A stretch of DNA of 64,000 nucleotides from Bradyrhizobium sp. 170 (GTDB lineage: Bacteria; Pseudomonadota; Alphaproteobacteria; Rhizobiales; Xanthobacteraceae), in NCBI RefSeq assembly GCF_023101085.1, contig NZ_CP064703.1, positions 4,402,001 through 4,466,000 of the forward strand, given 5' to 3'. Shown here piece by piece: positions 50,624-59,295 of this stretch. The notes below the pieces were generated by a model. It was not told the origin of the DNA. It saw only the letters and a program-made list of their open reading frames with translations, and ran no database searches. Within the stretch, counting starts at the first letter, position 1. Every line of letters starts with the position of its first letter. The position numbers and the translations under genes are program-made.

Positions 50624-51607
50624 GTGAAACTCGCGACATTCAAATCCGGCGGACAGGAAAAGATCGGAATCGTGCATACGGGCGATACGCTTCTGTTCGA
50701 TCTCGCAGCCGCCGCCAACCGAAGCGGAAGCGCCAGTCCCGCCTTCGCATCGATGCTGGCATTGATCGATGCCGGAGGCGCCGCACTCGAGCAGGCTTCA
50801 AAGGTGTTCGACAAGCACGGCAAGGACGAGAGCTTGTCCATAAAGACCGAGACGGCCGAAATTCTCGCGCCGGTCCCGGAGCCGCGGCAGATGCGGGACG
50901 GCATGTCGTTCCCGCTGCACATCCTGCAGGCCCCGCGCGGGCAGCTCAAGCTTGCCGCGCGCGCCAAGGGCGACATGGCGGAGCTGGCGCGGATCGAGGG
51001 CGAACCGCTCGGCGAATTGCCGGAGGTCTACCGCAAGCAACCGATCTACTACATCACCAACCGCTTCAGCGTGCGCGGCACCAACACGACGGTGAAGTGG
51101 CCGCGCTACAGCCAGGTGATGGATTACGAACTGGAATTCGGCATCATCACCAAAAGCAAGGGCGCCAACATCTCCGCCGCCAAGGCCCGGGATCACATCT
51201 TCGGCTATACGATCTTCAACGATTTTTCCGCGCGCGATGCCCAGCGCATTGAAATGGAAGGGCGGCTGGGGCCGGCGAAAGGCAAGAGTTTTGACGGCGG
51301 CAACGTGATGGGGCCGTGGATCGTCACCCCGGACGAGATCGGCGATCCCTACAAATTGAAGATGGAAGCGCGCGTCAACGGCGAGAGGCGCTCGCAAGGG
51401 GTAAGCGAGGGCATGCTATTCTCGTTCGAGGAGATCATCGCTCATGTCAGCAAGGACGAAACCCTGATGCCCGGCGAATTCATCGGATCCGGTACCGTCG
51501 GCAATGGCTGCGGCCTCGAGCTCGGCTGGTATCTCGAGCACGGCGACAGCATCGAACTCGAAGTCGAAAAGATCGGCACGTTGAAGAACCGGGTCGAGCG
51601 GCAATAG
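50624..51607 (+). CDS. Fumarylacetoacetate hydrolase family protein
   Basis: This 327-residue enzyme has the FAH fold with metal-site stretch DYELEFGIITK, HIFGYTIFNDFSARDAQ, KGKSFDGGNVMGPWIVTPDEI and LMPGEFIGSGTVGNG. FAH-family enzymes cleave C-C bonds in ring-cleavage products or act as decarboxylases/isomerases. The start is GTG 50624 (VKLATFKSGG) with AAGGGG upstream. First gene of a three-gene unit with the cyclase and amidohydrolase. Confidence 0.92.
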   Translation: MKLATFKSGGQEKIGIVHTGDTLLFDLAAAANRSGSASPAFASMLALIDAGGAALEQASKVFDKHGKDESLSIKTETAEILAPVPEPRQMRDGMSFPLHILQAPRGQLKLAARAKGDMAELARIEGEPLGELPEVYRKQPIYYITNRFSVRGTNTTVKWPRYSQVMDYELEFGIITKSKGANISAAKARDHIFGYTIFNDFSARDAQRIEMEGRLGPAKGKSFDGGNVMGPWIVTPDEIGDPYKLKMEARVNGERRSQGVSEGMLFSFEEIIAHVSKDETLMPGEFIGSGTVGNGCGLELGWYLEHGDSIELEVEKIGTLKNRVERQ

Positions 51608-51655
51608 TCTGCCTCCGGCGACGTCACCAATAAGAACATCCAGCGAGGAAACGCC

Positions 51656-52432
51656 ATGGCGCGCAAGTTGATCGATATTTCTGTTCCCCTGCAAAACGAC
51701 GTGCCGGCCGATCCGCCCGGCAACCACCCGACCATCCAGTACATCGATCACCAGCAGGGCCTGCCGCGGATGCTGCAGTTCTTCGACGGGCTGAAGGCGG
51801 AAGATCTGCCTGATGGCCAGGGCTGGGCAGTGGAGCAGGTATCGCTCTCCACTCATAACGGCACGCATCTGGATGCGCCCTGGCACTTCCATCCCACCAT
51901 GAATCGCGGCGAACGCGCATGGACCATCGACGAGGTGCCGCTGGAATGGTGTTTTCAGCCGGGCGTGAAACTCGACTTCCGGCATTTCCCGGACGGCTAT
52001 GTCGCCACCGCCAAGGATGTCGAAGCTGAACTGAAGCGCATCGGCCATACGCTGTCGCCGCTGGAGATCGTCGTGGTCAACACCAGCGCCGGCGTCAAAT
52101 ACGGCCGGCAGGATTACGTCACCTCCGGCTGCGGCATGGGGTACGAGGCGACGATGTATCTGTTGGAGCGCGGCGTGCGGCTAACCGGGATCGACGGCTG
52201 GAGCTGGGACGCGCCGTTCGTCTACACCGCGAAGAAATATGCCGAGACGAAGGACGCCAGCCTGATCTGGGAAGGCCACAAGGCCGGCCGCCACATCGGC
52301 TATTGCCACATCGAGAAGCTGCACAATCTCGAACAGCTGCCGTCGACCGGCTTCATGGTGTCGTGCTTCCCGGTGAAGATCGAGCGCGCCTCGGCCGGCT
52401 GGACCCGGGCGGTCGCCATTCTCGACGGCTGA
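51656..52432 (+). CDS. Cyclase family protein (kynurenine formamidase-like)
   Basis: This 258-residue metal-dependent hydrolase has the family signature HNGTHLDAPWHF, with DISVPL near the start, HFPDGYVATAKDVEAEL and GYEATMYLLERGVRLTGIDGWSWD. Relatives hydrolyse formamides, isatin or cyclic amides. The genomic setting suggests it acts on an intermediate of an imported aromatic or cyclic compound. Confidence 0.9.
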   Translation: MARKLIDISVPLQNDVPADPPGNHPTIQYIDHQQGLPRMLQFFDGLKAEDLPDGQGWAVEQVSLSTHNGTHLDAPWHFHPTMNRGERAWTIDEVPLEWCFQPGVKLDFRHFPDGYVATAKDVEAELKRIGHTLSPLEIVVVNTSAGVKYGRQDYVTSGCGMGYEATMYLLERGVRLTGIDGWSWDAPFVYTAKKYAETKDASLIWEGHKAGRHIGYCHIEKLHNLEQLPSTGFMVSCFPVKIERASAGWTRAVAILDG

Positions 52433-52471
52433 AGCTGCACGCAACAATAAACAAGATCGGGGAGAGAACGA

Positions 52472-53569
52472 ATGACGGATTTGCGTACGCCCTCGCTGCG
52501 GGGGTGCTTCTGCTGTGGTCTAACAAGCTCGTCACTCTCCAACCCAAGCCGGCGCGGCTTCATGCTCGGTGCCGGCGCGCTGGCGATATCAGCGGCCATG
52601 GGGCGCGACGGGGCAGGGGCGCAACCCGCCGACACAAAACCGTTCCGGATTGATGTCCATCATCATCTCTCGCCGCCGGCCTATGTGACCGCATCGAACG
52701 ATAGCGGCTTCGGCGATCCCCTGATGAAGAACTGGAGCATCGAGAAATCGCTGGCTGACATGGACAAGGCCGGCATCGCCACCGCGATGCTGTCCGTCAC
52801 CACGCCCGCCGTCAATTTCACCAGGGGCGATGCCGCGCGAAAACTCTGTCGGGAGTCGAACGAGTATGCCGCAAAACTGGTCGCGGATTATCCCGGGCGG
52901 TTCGGCAATTTCGCGATGCTGCCGCTCACCGACGCCGAAGGCAGCCTGCGCGAACTGACGTATGCGCTCGACACGCTCAAGGCCGACGGCGTCGCCTTGA
53001 TGACGAGCTATGGCGACAAGTGGCTTGGCGATCCATCGTTCCTGCCCGTGATGGAAGAACTCAATCGGCGCAAGGCGCTGGTCTACACCCATCCGACCGC
53101 GGCCAATTGCTGTGTGAATCTCGTGCCGACGCAGCCGCCCGTCATGATCGAGTTCGGCACCGATACGACGCGCACCATCGCCGACATCATCTTCTCCGGC
53201 AATGCGCGGCGGTTTCCCGATATAGACTGGATATTCTCGCATGCGGGCGGGACGATGCCGTTCCTGATCGAGCGTTTCGTCCGCCATCCGCTGCTGGTGC
53301 CGAAGGCCAAGGAGACGGTGCCCGAGGGCACACTCACCGAGCTGAAGCGTTTCTTCTACGACACCGCGCAAACCTCTAACCGCGGCGCGATGTCGGCGCT
53401 GGCGGCGATCATCCCGCCGTCGCAAATCGTGTTCGGAACGGATTTCCCGTACCGGACCGGCAGCGATCATGTGAAGGGTTTGCGGGAGGCGGGCGTGTTC
53501 ACAGACGATCAGATCACGGCGATCGAGCGGGGGAATGCGCTCAAGCTGTTACCGCGACTCGCAAGCTAG
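52472..53569 (+). CDS. Amidohydrolase family 2 protein (ACMSD-like), Tat-type export signal
   Basis: This 365-residue TIM-barrel hydrolase has metal-binding DVHHHLSPPAYV, PTAANCCVN (His), FSHAGGTMPF and FGTDFPYRT (Asp), the pattern of 2-amino-3-carboxymuconate-semialdehyde decarboxylase relatives. The N-terminus contains PSRRGFMLGAGALAISAAM, a twin-arginine signal, suggesting periplasmic action. It could decarboxylate or hydrolyse a ring-cleavage product. Third gene of the unit. Confidence 0.9.
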   Translation: MTDLRTPSLRGCFCCGLTSSSLSNPSRRGFMLGAGALAISAAMGRDGAGAQPADTKPFRIDVHHHLSPPAYVTASNDSGFGDPLMKNWSIEKSLADMDKAGIATAMLSVTTPAVNFTRGDAARKLCRESNEYAAKLVADYPGRFGNFAMLPLTDAEGSLRELTYALDTLKADGVALMTSYGDKWLGDPSFLPVMEELNRRKALVYTHPTAANCCVNLVPTQPPVMIEFGTDTTRTIADIIFSGNARRFPDIDWIFSHAGGTMPFLIERFVRHPLLVPKAKETVPEGTLTELKRFFYDTAQTSNRGAMSALAAIIPPSQIVFGTDFPYRTGSDHVKGLREAGVFTDDQITAIERGNALKLLPRLAS

Positions 53570-53615
53570 TTTGGGAGTAAACCGAACGTCTCGTCGCGTC
53601 GCGAAGCGATCCATC

Positions 53616-53655
53616 AAAAAAAGAAAAGGCGCGCCGGATTGTCCGGCACGCCTTT
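53616..53655. terminator. Bidirectional terminator hairpin
   Basis: AAAGGCGCGCCGGA and TCCGGCACGCCTTT form a 14-bp stem with one mismatch and a 3-base loop. On the minus strand it is followed by TCTTTTTTT. It separates the amidohydrolase gene from the convergent Gly-rich gene. Confidence 0.8.
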
Positions 53656-53702
53656 GATCTTGTCTCCGATCCCCGCCTTAGGCGACGGCGATCGTGGCTA
53701 TA

Positions 53703-54002
53703 TCACCACCTGCAGACGCGGACGCCGTAGGGGTTCCACCAGCAACGCGGTCCAGGGCGTACATAAACCGGCCCGCCATAGAAGCCTCGGCCTCGGCCGT
53801 AACCTCGGCCGCCATAGAAGCCACGGCCGCCTCCGCGATAGAAGCCACGGCCACCGCCGCGATAGCCTCCTCTGCCGCCTCGGTACGCCTGCGCCGACGT
53901 GGTCGTTCCGCCGACCAGAATGGCAGAAGTGCTGGCCACGTAGACGAACAACAAAGCTAACGCTGCGAGGCAGCGGGTCAGGATATTGTAGCGTTTAGCC
54001 AT
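53703..54002 (-). CDS. Secreted Gly/Arg/Tyr-rich repeat protein
   Basis: This 99-residue protein has a signal peptide (~1-38, ALALLFVYVAS...SAQA) and then repeats such as YRGGRGGYRGGGRGFYRGG, RGFYGGRGYGRGRG, and a CWWNPYGVRVCRW tail with two Cys. Low-complexity, disordered and basic. Similar proteins are frequent in Bradyrhizobium; function unknown. Confidence 0.75.
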   Translation of the reverse strand: MAKRYNILTRCLAALALLFVYVASTSAILVGGTTTSAQAYRGGRGGYRGGGRGFYRGGGRGFYGGRGYGRGRGFYGGPVYVRPGPRCWWNPYGVRVCRW

Positions 54003-54340
54003 TCGAGAATCTCCGGGTCACTTCCAAACATCTGGACTTCGGCGCTATCTCACTTAGACGCGTGAGAAGGCTTTCGGTTCAGATGCGCTAAGATTATATT
54101 TTTACTAAGGTTCTTTCGGGCTCTTGGGACTTTATTAAGAAGGGCAGGTAAGGTCAAGTTACAGCCGGTCTGTCGAGGGTTTTTGCATTGTGCCGTTCAT
54201 CTTCCTGAATGCATCCTGAACGCCGATGATTGTGCGCTGCAGAATTCCGAGAGAAGCTACGGCAAGGCCACGCCGGCAACTTGATCTCGACACGATTTCC
54301 ATTTTTTCAGCATAAGACCACCTCGCCTTAACGAGTACCC
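54003..54340. other. Divergent intergenic region
   Basis: A 338-base region between the Gly-rich gene and the carbamoyltransferase gene. It is AT-rich near 54085-54130 and should hold both promoters. No open frame or strong hairpin is recognised. Confidence 0.35.
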
Positions 54341-56149
54341 ATGTCCAAAAAACACACTTATGTCCTCGGCTTGAACACCTATGACCATGATGTGAGCGCC
54401 TGCCTGTTGCGCGACGGCGCCATCGCCGTTGCGATCGCAAAGGAGCGGATCACGCGGGCCAAGCACGCATCGGGCTTCTACAAGGAAGTGATCGATTATT
54501 GCCTCGAGGCCGAGGGCATCACACTCGACGACGTCGATCTGGTGGTGCGCAACTGTTACATCCTGCCGGTCCAGGAAATGGAGGAGCGGCTGGTCTATTT
54601 CGACGCGCCGGGCTTTCTTCCGGAGTTCGAGCGAGGCGACGCGGCCAAGCACCCGCTGTATCTGTCGCGTCAGGACAAGGTGGTCACGATCTCCCACCAC
54701 CTCGCGCACGCCTACAGCGCGTTCGCGGTGTCGCCGTTCGAGGATGGCGTCGTGATGATCGTCGATGGCGTCGGCAGTTACCGCTCCGACGTCATGGAAG
54801 CCTTTCCCGCCAGCGACACGGCGACGCCGCTCGCGCGTGAGTCGGAGAGCTATTACAAGTTCAGCGGCACGACGCTGGAATGCCTGAAGAAGGTCTGGAT
54901 GGAGCCGGACCGCGGCTTCCTCAGCGACGAGTTCTACACCATGCCCGGTCTCGGCGCGCTCTACAGCCGCGCCTCCACCTACATTTTCGGCGACTGGAAC
55001 AAATGCGGCGAGCTGATGGGGCTCGCGCCCTATGGCCGCCGCGACCAGGTCAAGCATTTGCTCGAACTGAACGACGGCAAGCTGGACGTGCCGCACTGGA
55101 CCGCCGACTTCAAGCAGCCTTTTGTGTTCGATGGCAGCAATTGGGAAAAGAGCCCTGCGATGCGGCACTGGGAAGATCTGGCCTGGCGGACGCAGGACGA
55201 CACCGAAAACGTGCTGCTCGCGCGCGCCCGCTGGCTGCGCGAAACCACCGGCGCGAAGAACCTCTGCATGGCCGGCGGCGTCGCGCTGAACTGCGTGGCG
55301 AACGGGCGGGTCGCCCGCGAAGCGGGTTTTGAGAATGTCTGGATCCAGCCCGCGGCGGGCGATGACGGCATCGCGATCGGCTGCGCCTATTACGGCTGGC
55401 TCGAGATCCTGAAGCAGCGCCGCGACTTCGTGATGGATCATTCCTATGTCGGCAGGCGCTACAGCGATCAGGAGGCAGCGAAGGAGCTGCAGAAATTTCT
55501 GGTGCGGATCCAGGTCGATGCCGTCAGAAGCGACAATGTCTGCCGCGACACGGCAAAGCTGCTCGCCGACCAGAAGGTGATCGGTTGGTTTCAGGACCGG
55601 TCGGAATTCGGACCGCGCGCGCTCGGCAATCGCAGCCTGATCGCCGATCCACGCAAACCCGAGATGAAGGACATCCTCAACAGCCGCGTCAAGCACCGGC
55701 AGGCGTTCCGCCCCTTCGCGCCGATCGTGCTGGCCGAGCGCATGAAGGAAATCTTCGAAGGCGAGGAGGACTCGCCCTTCATGCTGATCGCCAAGCCGGT
55801 TCGTCCCGAGTGGCGGGACAGGATTCCAGCGATCGTGCATGTCGATGGCACCGCGCGGGTGCAGACCGTGCGCGAAGAAACCAATCCGATGCTTTATCGT
55901 CTGCTGAAGGAATTCGAGGCGCTGACCGGTGTTCCCGTGCTGATCAACACCTCATTCAACATCAAGGGCGAGCCGATCGTGGAAACGCCGCAGGATGCCG
56001 TGAACTGCTTTCTGACCACGGGCGTCGATCATCTGATCATCCACGATACGATCGTCTCGAAGGCCGCCATGCACAAGGTCGTCGCGCCGCTGGTCAATAT
56101 CTACACCGACGTGCGGATGCTGGTGGCATCGACCGCGCAGCCGGCCTAA
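54341..56149 (+). CDS. Carbamoyltransferase, NodU/CmcH/TobZ family
   Basis: This 602-residue enzyme has the family's N-terminal Kae1-like domain (YVLGLNTYDHDVSACLLRDGAIAVAIAKERITRAKH; metal-binding ISHHLAHAYSAF; VMIVDGVGS) and the C-terminal YrdC-like region (WFQDRSEFGPRALGNRSLIADP; FRPFAPIVL; TSFNIKGEPIV). Members carbamoylate sugars or antibiotics, including NodU on Nod factors. No nod or sugar-synthesis genes are adjacent, so the acceptor is unknown. A neighbouring OpgC-like acyltransferase is convergent. Confidence 0.93.
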   Translation: MSKKHTYVLGLNTYDHDVSACLLRDGAIAVAIAKERITRAKHASGFYKEVIDYCLEAEGITLDDVDLVVRNCYILPVQEMEERLVYFDAPGFLPEFERGDAAKHPLYLSRQDKVVTISHHLAHAYSAFAVSPFEDGVVMIVDGVGSYRSDVMEAFPASDTATPLARESESYYKFSGTTLECLKKVWMEPDRGFLSDEFYTMPGLGALYSRASTYIFGDWNKCGELMGLAPYGRRDQVKHLLELNDGKLDVPHWTADFKQPFVFDGSNWEKSPAMRHWEDLAWRTQDDTENVLLARARWLRETTGAKNLCMAGGVALNCVANGRVAREAGFENVWIQPAAGDDGIAIGCAYYGWLEILKQRRDFVMDHSYVGRRYSDQEAAKELQKFLVRIQVDAVRSDNVCRDTAKLLADQKVIGWFQDRSEFGPRALGNRSLIADPRKPEMKDILNSRVKHRQAFRPFAPIVLAERMKEIFEGEEDSPFMLIAKPVRPEWRDRIPAIVHVDGTARVQTVREETNPMLYRLLKEFEALTGVPVLINTSFNIKGEPIVETPQDAVNCFLTTGVDHLIIHDTIVSKAAMHKVVAPLVNIYTDVRMLVASTAQPA

Positions 56150-56179
56150 ACCCGGCTGTCGCATCCCGCCAGGAGCCGC

Positions 56180-57325
56180 TCAGGCGGCTTTCGGCGCCGC
56201 CGGCTTGAGCGGCTTGTCCTGCCGCTTCGACCAGGAAATGTAATAGGCGACGATGGTCATGATCGCGATGCCGGTCACGCTGACGAAGATCTGCGCGAAC
56301 AGCGAGCCTGAGCTCAGCGACAGTTCGAAATGCCCGATGAACGACAGGAACACGCCGACGCAGAACACGGCCAATGATTGCTGGCCGCAAACGACCAGCG
56401 GATCGAAAATCTTCCACTCCAGGCCCGGCCATTCCTTCGGCACGAAACGGATGACCAGGATCACGATCACCACGAAGTGCAGGAAGCGATAGGGCGCAAG
56501 GTTGGTCTTGTCGTTCGGGTTGAACATCGAATACAGCCACTGCGGGAACATCTCGCCGAACGCCGAAAACCTGCCGGCCATGGTCATGACAAGCCCCAGG
56601 ATCATGTAGGCGATGCAGAACCAGAGCGTGGCCGGGTGCATGATCACTGACGCCGACTGCCGTGCGCCTCCGAGCGCGCACCATGCGCCGAAGATGAACA
56701 GCACCTGCCACGCGAACGGATTGAAGTACCAGGTGCCGGCCGGGTAGGCCGGCAGGTTCCAACCGGTCTGCCGCGACACCAGCCACAGCGCGATCGCGGC
56801 CAGCATGGTCCAGTTGGGCTGGCGCAGCATGATCCACAACACCGGCGGAAACAGTCCCATCAGCACGATGTAGAGCGGCAGCACGTCGAGATTGACCGGC
56901 TTGAACTTCAGGAACAGGCCTTGCCGCAGCGTTTCGGTCGCGTTGTCGATAAGGCCGGCCACGTTGAAGTCGTTGACCAGTTGGGAATCGCCGAAACGCA
57001 ATGCGAGATAGCTGATCGAGGCGATATAGATCACGAACAGGATGATATGGGCGACATAGAGCTGCCAGACGCGCTTGGTCAGCCGCGTGGCGCCGACAAT
57101 GAAGCCGCGTTCCAGCATCATCCGGGCGTAGACGAAAGAGGCGGTATAGCCGGAAATGAAAACGAACAGGTCGGCGGCGTCGCTAAACCCGTAATTGCGG
57201 GTGGTGATCCAGTTCACGACGTTGTCTGGAATGTGGTCCAGGTAGATCGCCCAGTTCGCAACCCCGCGAAACAGGTCGAGCCGGAGGTCGCGTCCTTTTT
57301 CTGGCAGGGTGGCGTTGATTTTCAT
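56180..57325 (-). CDS. OpgC-domain membrane acyltransferase
   Basis: This 381-residue inner-membrane protein has about ten helices. The opening GRDLRLDLFRGVANWAIYLDHI and GFSDAADLFVFISGYTASFVYARMM match the OpgC family, which transfers succinyl groups to periplasmic glucans in some bacteria. In rhizobia OpgC-like proteins modify cyclic glucans. It lies next to a carbamoyltransferase, which also decorates glycans, but they are convergent rather than co-transcribed. Confidence 0.9.
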   Translation of the reverse strand: MKINATLPEKGRDLRLDLFRGVANWAIYLDHIPDNVVNWITTRNYGFSDAADLFVFISGYTASFVYARMMLERGFIVGATRLTKRVWQLYVAHIILFVIYIASISYLALRFGDSQLVNDFNVAGLIDNATETLRQGLFLKFKPVNLDVLPLYIVLMGLFPPVLWIMLRQPNWTMLAAIALWLVSRQTGWNLPAYPAGTWYFNPFAWQVLFIFGAWCALGGARQSASVIMHPATLWFCIAYMILGLVMTMAGRFSAFGEMFPQWLYSMFNPNDKTNLAPYRFLHFVVIVILVIRFVPKEWPGLEWKIFDPLVVCGQQSLAVFCVGVFLSFIGHFELSLSSGSLFAQIFVSVTGIAIMTIVAYYISWSKRQDKPLKPAAPKAA

Positions 57326-57557
57326 GGCTGCCGTTTCGCAGTGATGCTTTCGGGAGGATGGCGCCGCAGAATCGGGTCCCGGGCGCCGGATGGCCCTAGA
57401 TTGTCACAGTACGGCATAATGACTATACCGGTACGGAAATGGTACATCCGGGTTTTACGGAATCACCGATCAAATTTCCTGAAAGGTGTCTCTATACTAT
57501 CCCGGCCGTTTCCACCAACCGCTACCATGTCGCATACGCTTAAGGACCCGACCATCC

Positions 57558-57863
57558 ATGACCGCACGCATTTTTAAGCCCGCCAAAAACGCGATGCAAT
57601 CGGGCAGGGCCACGGCCCGGGAATGGCAGCTCGACTACGAGCCCGAGCAGCCCCGGGCGGTCGAGCCCCTGATGGGCTGGACCTCGTCGAGCGACATGAA
57701 GCAGCAGCTCACTCTGCAGTTCGACACCAAGGAAGACGCGATCGCCTATTGCGAGCGCAAGGGCATTGCCTACCAGGTGATCGAGCCCAAGGATTCGGTA
57801 CGCCGGCCGGCCGCCTACGCCGACAATTTCGCCTTCAAGCGCGTCGAGCCCTGGACGCACTAG
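57558..57863 (+). CDS. NADH dehydrogenase Complex I accessory subunit, NDUFS4-like (ETC complex I subunit)
   Basis: This 101-residue protein reads MTARIFKPAKNAMQSGRATA, then LDYEPEQPRAVEPLMGWTSS, and ends YADNFAFKRVEPWTH, matching the mitochondrial NDUFS4/AQDQ homologues of alphaproteobacteria. It assists assembly or stability of respiratory Complex I. The last codons and stop (TGG ACG CAC TAG) are repeated tandemly downstream. Confidence 0.93.
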   Translation: MTARIFKPAKNAMQSGRATAREWQLDYEPEQPRAVEPLMGWTSSSDMKQQLTLQFDTKEDAIAYCERKGIAYQVIEPKDSVRRPAAYADNFAFKRVEPWTH

Positions 57864-57900
57864 GCTTGGACGCACTAGAGGCTTGGACGCACTAGAGGCT
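57852..57900. repeat. Tandem repeat of the 3' end of the NDUFS4-like gene
   Basis: TGGACGCACTAG plus GCT or AGGCT occurs three times (57852-57866, 57867-57883, 57884-57900). The first copy holds the gene's last three codons and stop; the others are duplicated. Confidence 0.8.
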
Positions 57901-57947
57901 TGGGCGGTGCTTCCCGGTCGCTCGACGCGGGGAGTTGCGGGCGAGGG

Positions 57948-58454
57948 CTACTGCGCCGGGCCGGAGGCCGCCGGAGTGTTGGGGATCGGCAGCGGCGCAT
58001 CCTTTGCGACGCCAAGCACCGGGAAGGTTCTGATGTTGCGTACTTCAGCCATCGCGGAAAACTGCAGAAGCTGCTGGTGCATGCCCTCGACGTTTCGCGC
58101 CACGCATTTGAGCAGATAATCGGCGTCGCCCGAAATCCGCCAGCTCTGCAGGACCAGCGGCACCGCCGCGATCGATTTTTCGAACGCCTGCAGCGGGGCC
58201 TGGGCCTGGCTCTGCAACTGGATCAGGACAAAGGAAATGACTTCGTAGCCAAGCAGCGTTTCGTCGAGCGTGGCTCTGACGGCGCTGACATAGCCGCGCT
58301 CGCGCAGCGCGCGAACCCGCCGCCGACATGGCGGTTCCGAAAGACCGACCCGCTCAGCCAGCTCGTTGTTGCGGATACGTCCATCTCTCTGCAGCTCGGA
58401 CAATATCTTCAGGTCGATGTCGTCGAGGGGTTGGCGTTCCGTCATAGGCATCAT
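57948..58454 (-). CDS. Lrp/AsnC family regulator
   Basis: This 168-residue regulator has the helix-turn-helix LDDIDLKILSELQRDGRIRNNELAERVGLSEPPCRRRVRALRERGYV and an AsnC/RAM domain (EVISFVLIQLQSQ...SWRISGDADYLLKCVARNVEGMHQQLLQFSAM). The start overlaps the end of the TetR gene by 4 bases, so both regulators are co-expressed. It may respond to an amino acid, fitting the leucine genes nearby. Confidence 0.9.
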   Translation of the reverse strand: MMPMTERQPLDDIDLKILSELQRDGRIRNNELAERVGLSEPPCRRRVRALRERGYVSAVRATLDETLLGYEVISFVLIQLQSQAQAPLQAFEKSIAAVPLVLQSWRISGDADYLLKCVARNVEGMHQQLLQFSAMAEVRNIRTFPVLGVAKDAPLPIPNTPAASGPAQ

Positions 58455-59134
58455 CGGCGCTCCAGCCTGCCGGGCGTGGTGACGTCAGGGGAGGGCGCGC
58501 GTTTGGTTCGGGCCGGGTCAGGTGTCGCACCGGGGGCGACGCTCGATAGCACCAGCTTTTCGTGGGCGGCGACGATGGCCTCCTTGGTGAGCCGCCCACC
58601 GGGCCGGTACCAGGTGGTGAGGCCGGTCAACAGGGCCAGGATCGCAAATGTCGCCACCTGGATGTCCACGACTTCGAATTCGCCTTCGGCGACGCCTTCG
58701 CTGAGGATTTCGGCCAGCCGCCGTTCATAGGCGCCGCGCAGCGCCACGATCTCTTCGTAATTCTTCGGCTCAAGACTTCGCAATTCGGAATTGGCGATGA
58801 AGACCTCGCGCTTCCTGGTCATGTGATAGGTGACATGGAAGGCTGTGAAGGCGCGGAGCTTGTCGACCGGCCGCTGCTTGCCCTGCAGCGCGCGATCGAG
58901 CTGGCGAAGCAATTCGTTGATGTGGTCCCGCACCAGCTCGAACAGCAATTCCTGCTTGGTCGAGATGTGGTTGTAGAGCGATCCCGACTGGATCCCGACC
59001 TCGGCCGCAAGCTGACGCAGGCTCATGGCCGCGTAGCCGTGCTCGAAGATCAGGCGCAGCCCGGCCTTGCGGATCGCCTCCATTGTCTTGGGGCCGTGAG
59101 AACCGATCGTCCGCGCCATGGAGCCTCTGGGCAT
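58451..59134 (-). CDS. TetR family regulator (LiuQ-like position)
   Basis: This ~227-residue regulator has a TetR helix-turn-helix (AIRKAGLRLIFEHGYAAMSLRQLAAEVGIQSGSLYNHISTKQELLFELV). It is divergent from isovaleryl-CoA dehydrogenase and methylcrotonyl-CoA carboxylase. In alphaproteobacteria a TetR regulator (LiuQ type) has been proposed for leucine catabolism, so this is a candidate, but identity is by context only. Start either MPRGSMARTIG (59134) or MARTIG (59119). Confidence 0.8.
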   Translation of the reverse strand: MPRGSMARTIGSHGPKTMEAIRKAGLRLIFEHGYAAMSLRQLAAEVGIQSGSLYNHISTKQELLFELVRDHINELLRQLDRALQGKQRPVDKLRAFTAFHVTYHMTRKREVFIANSELRSLEPKNYEEIVALRGAYERRLAEILSEGVAEGEFEVVDIQVATFAILALLTGLTTWYRPGGRLTKEAIVAAHEKLVLSSVAPGATPDPARTKRAPSPDVTTPGRLERR

Positions 59135-59251
59135 TTGCCGCCGTGGAAACGAGCGGTCGATCGTATAATTATGTCACGAAAATACAGTAATTTCAATCGT
59201 CTATAACCATCATTTGAGCCCCGACAGGTTCTGCTTGCAGCTAAGTTAAAA

Positions 59252-59267
59252 AAACGTATGATCGTTT
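59252..59267. promoter_or_regulatory. Candidate operator upstream of isovaleryl-CoA dehydrogenase
   Basis: AAACG-TATGAT-CGTTT is an inverted repeat with 5-bp arms and a 6-base spacer, 28 bases before the ivd start codon. It lies between the divergent TetR gene and the catabolic operon and fits TetR-type sites by size. Confidence 0.4.
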
Positions 59268-59295
59268 AATTCCAAGGAAATACACCCCGGGGGAA

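Noticed and set aside
54257..55840. A 527-codon open frame on the minus strand
   Set aside because: It lies wholly antisense to the well-supported carbamoyltransferase gene and its protein has no family features; it is a GC-rich shadow frame.
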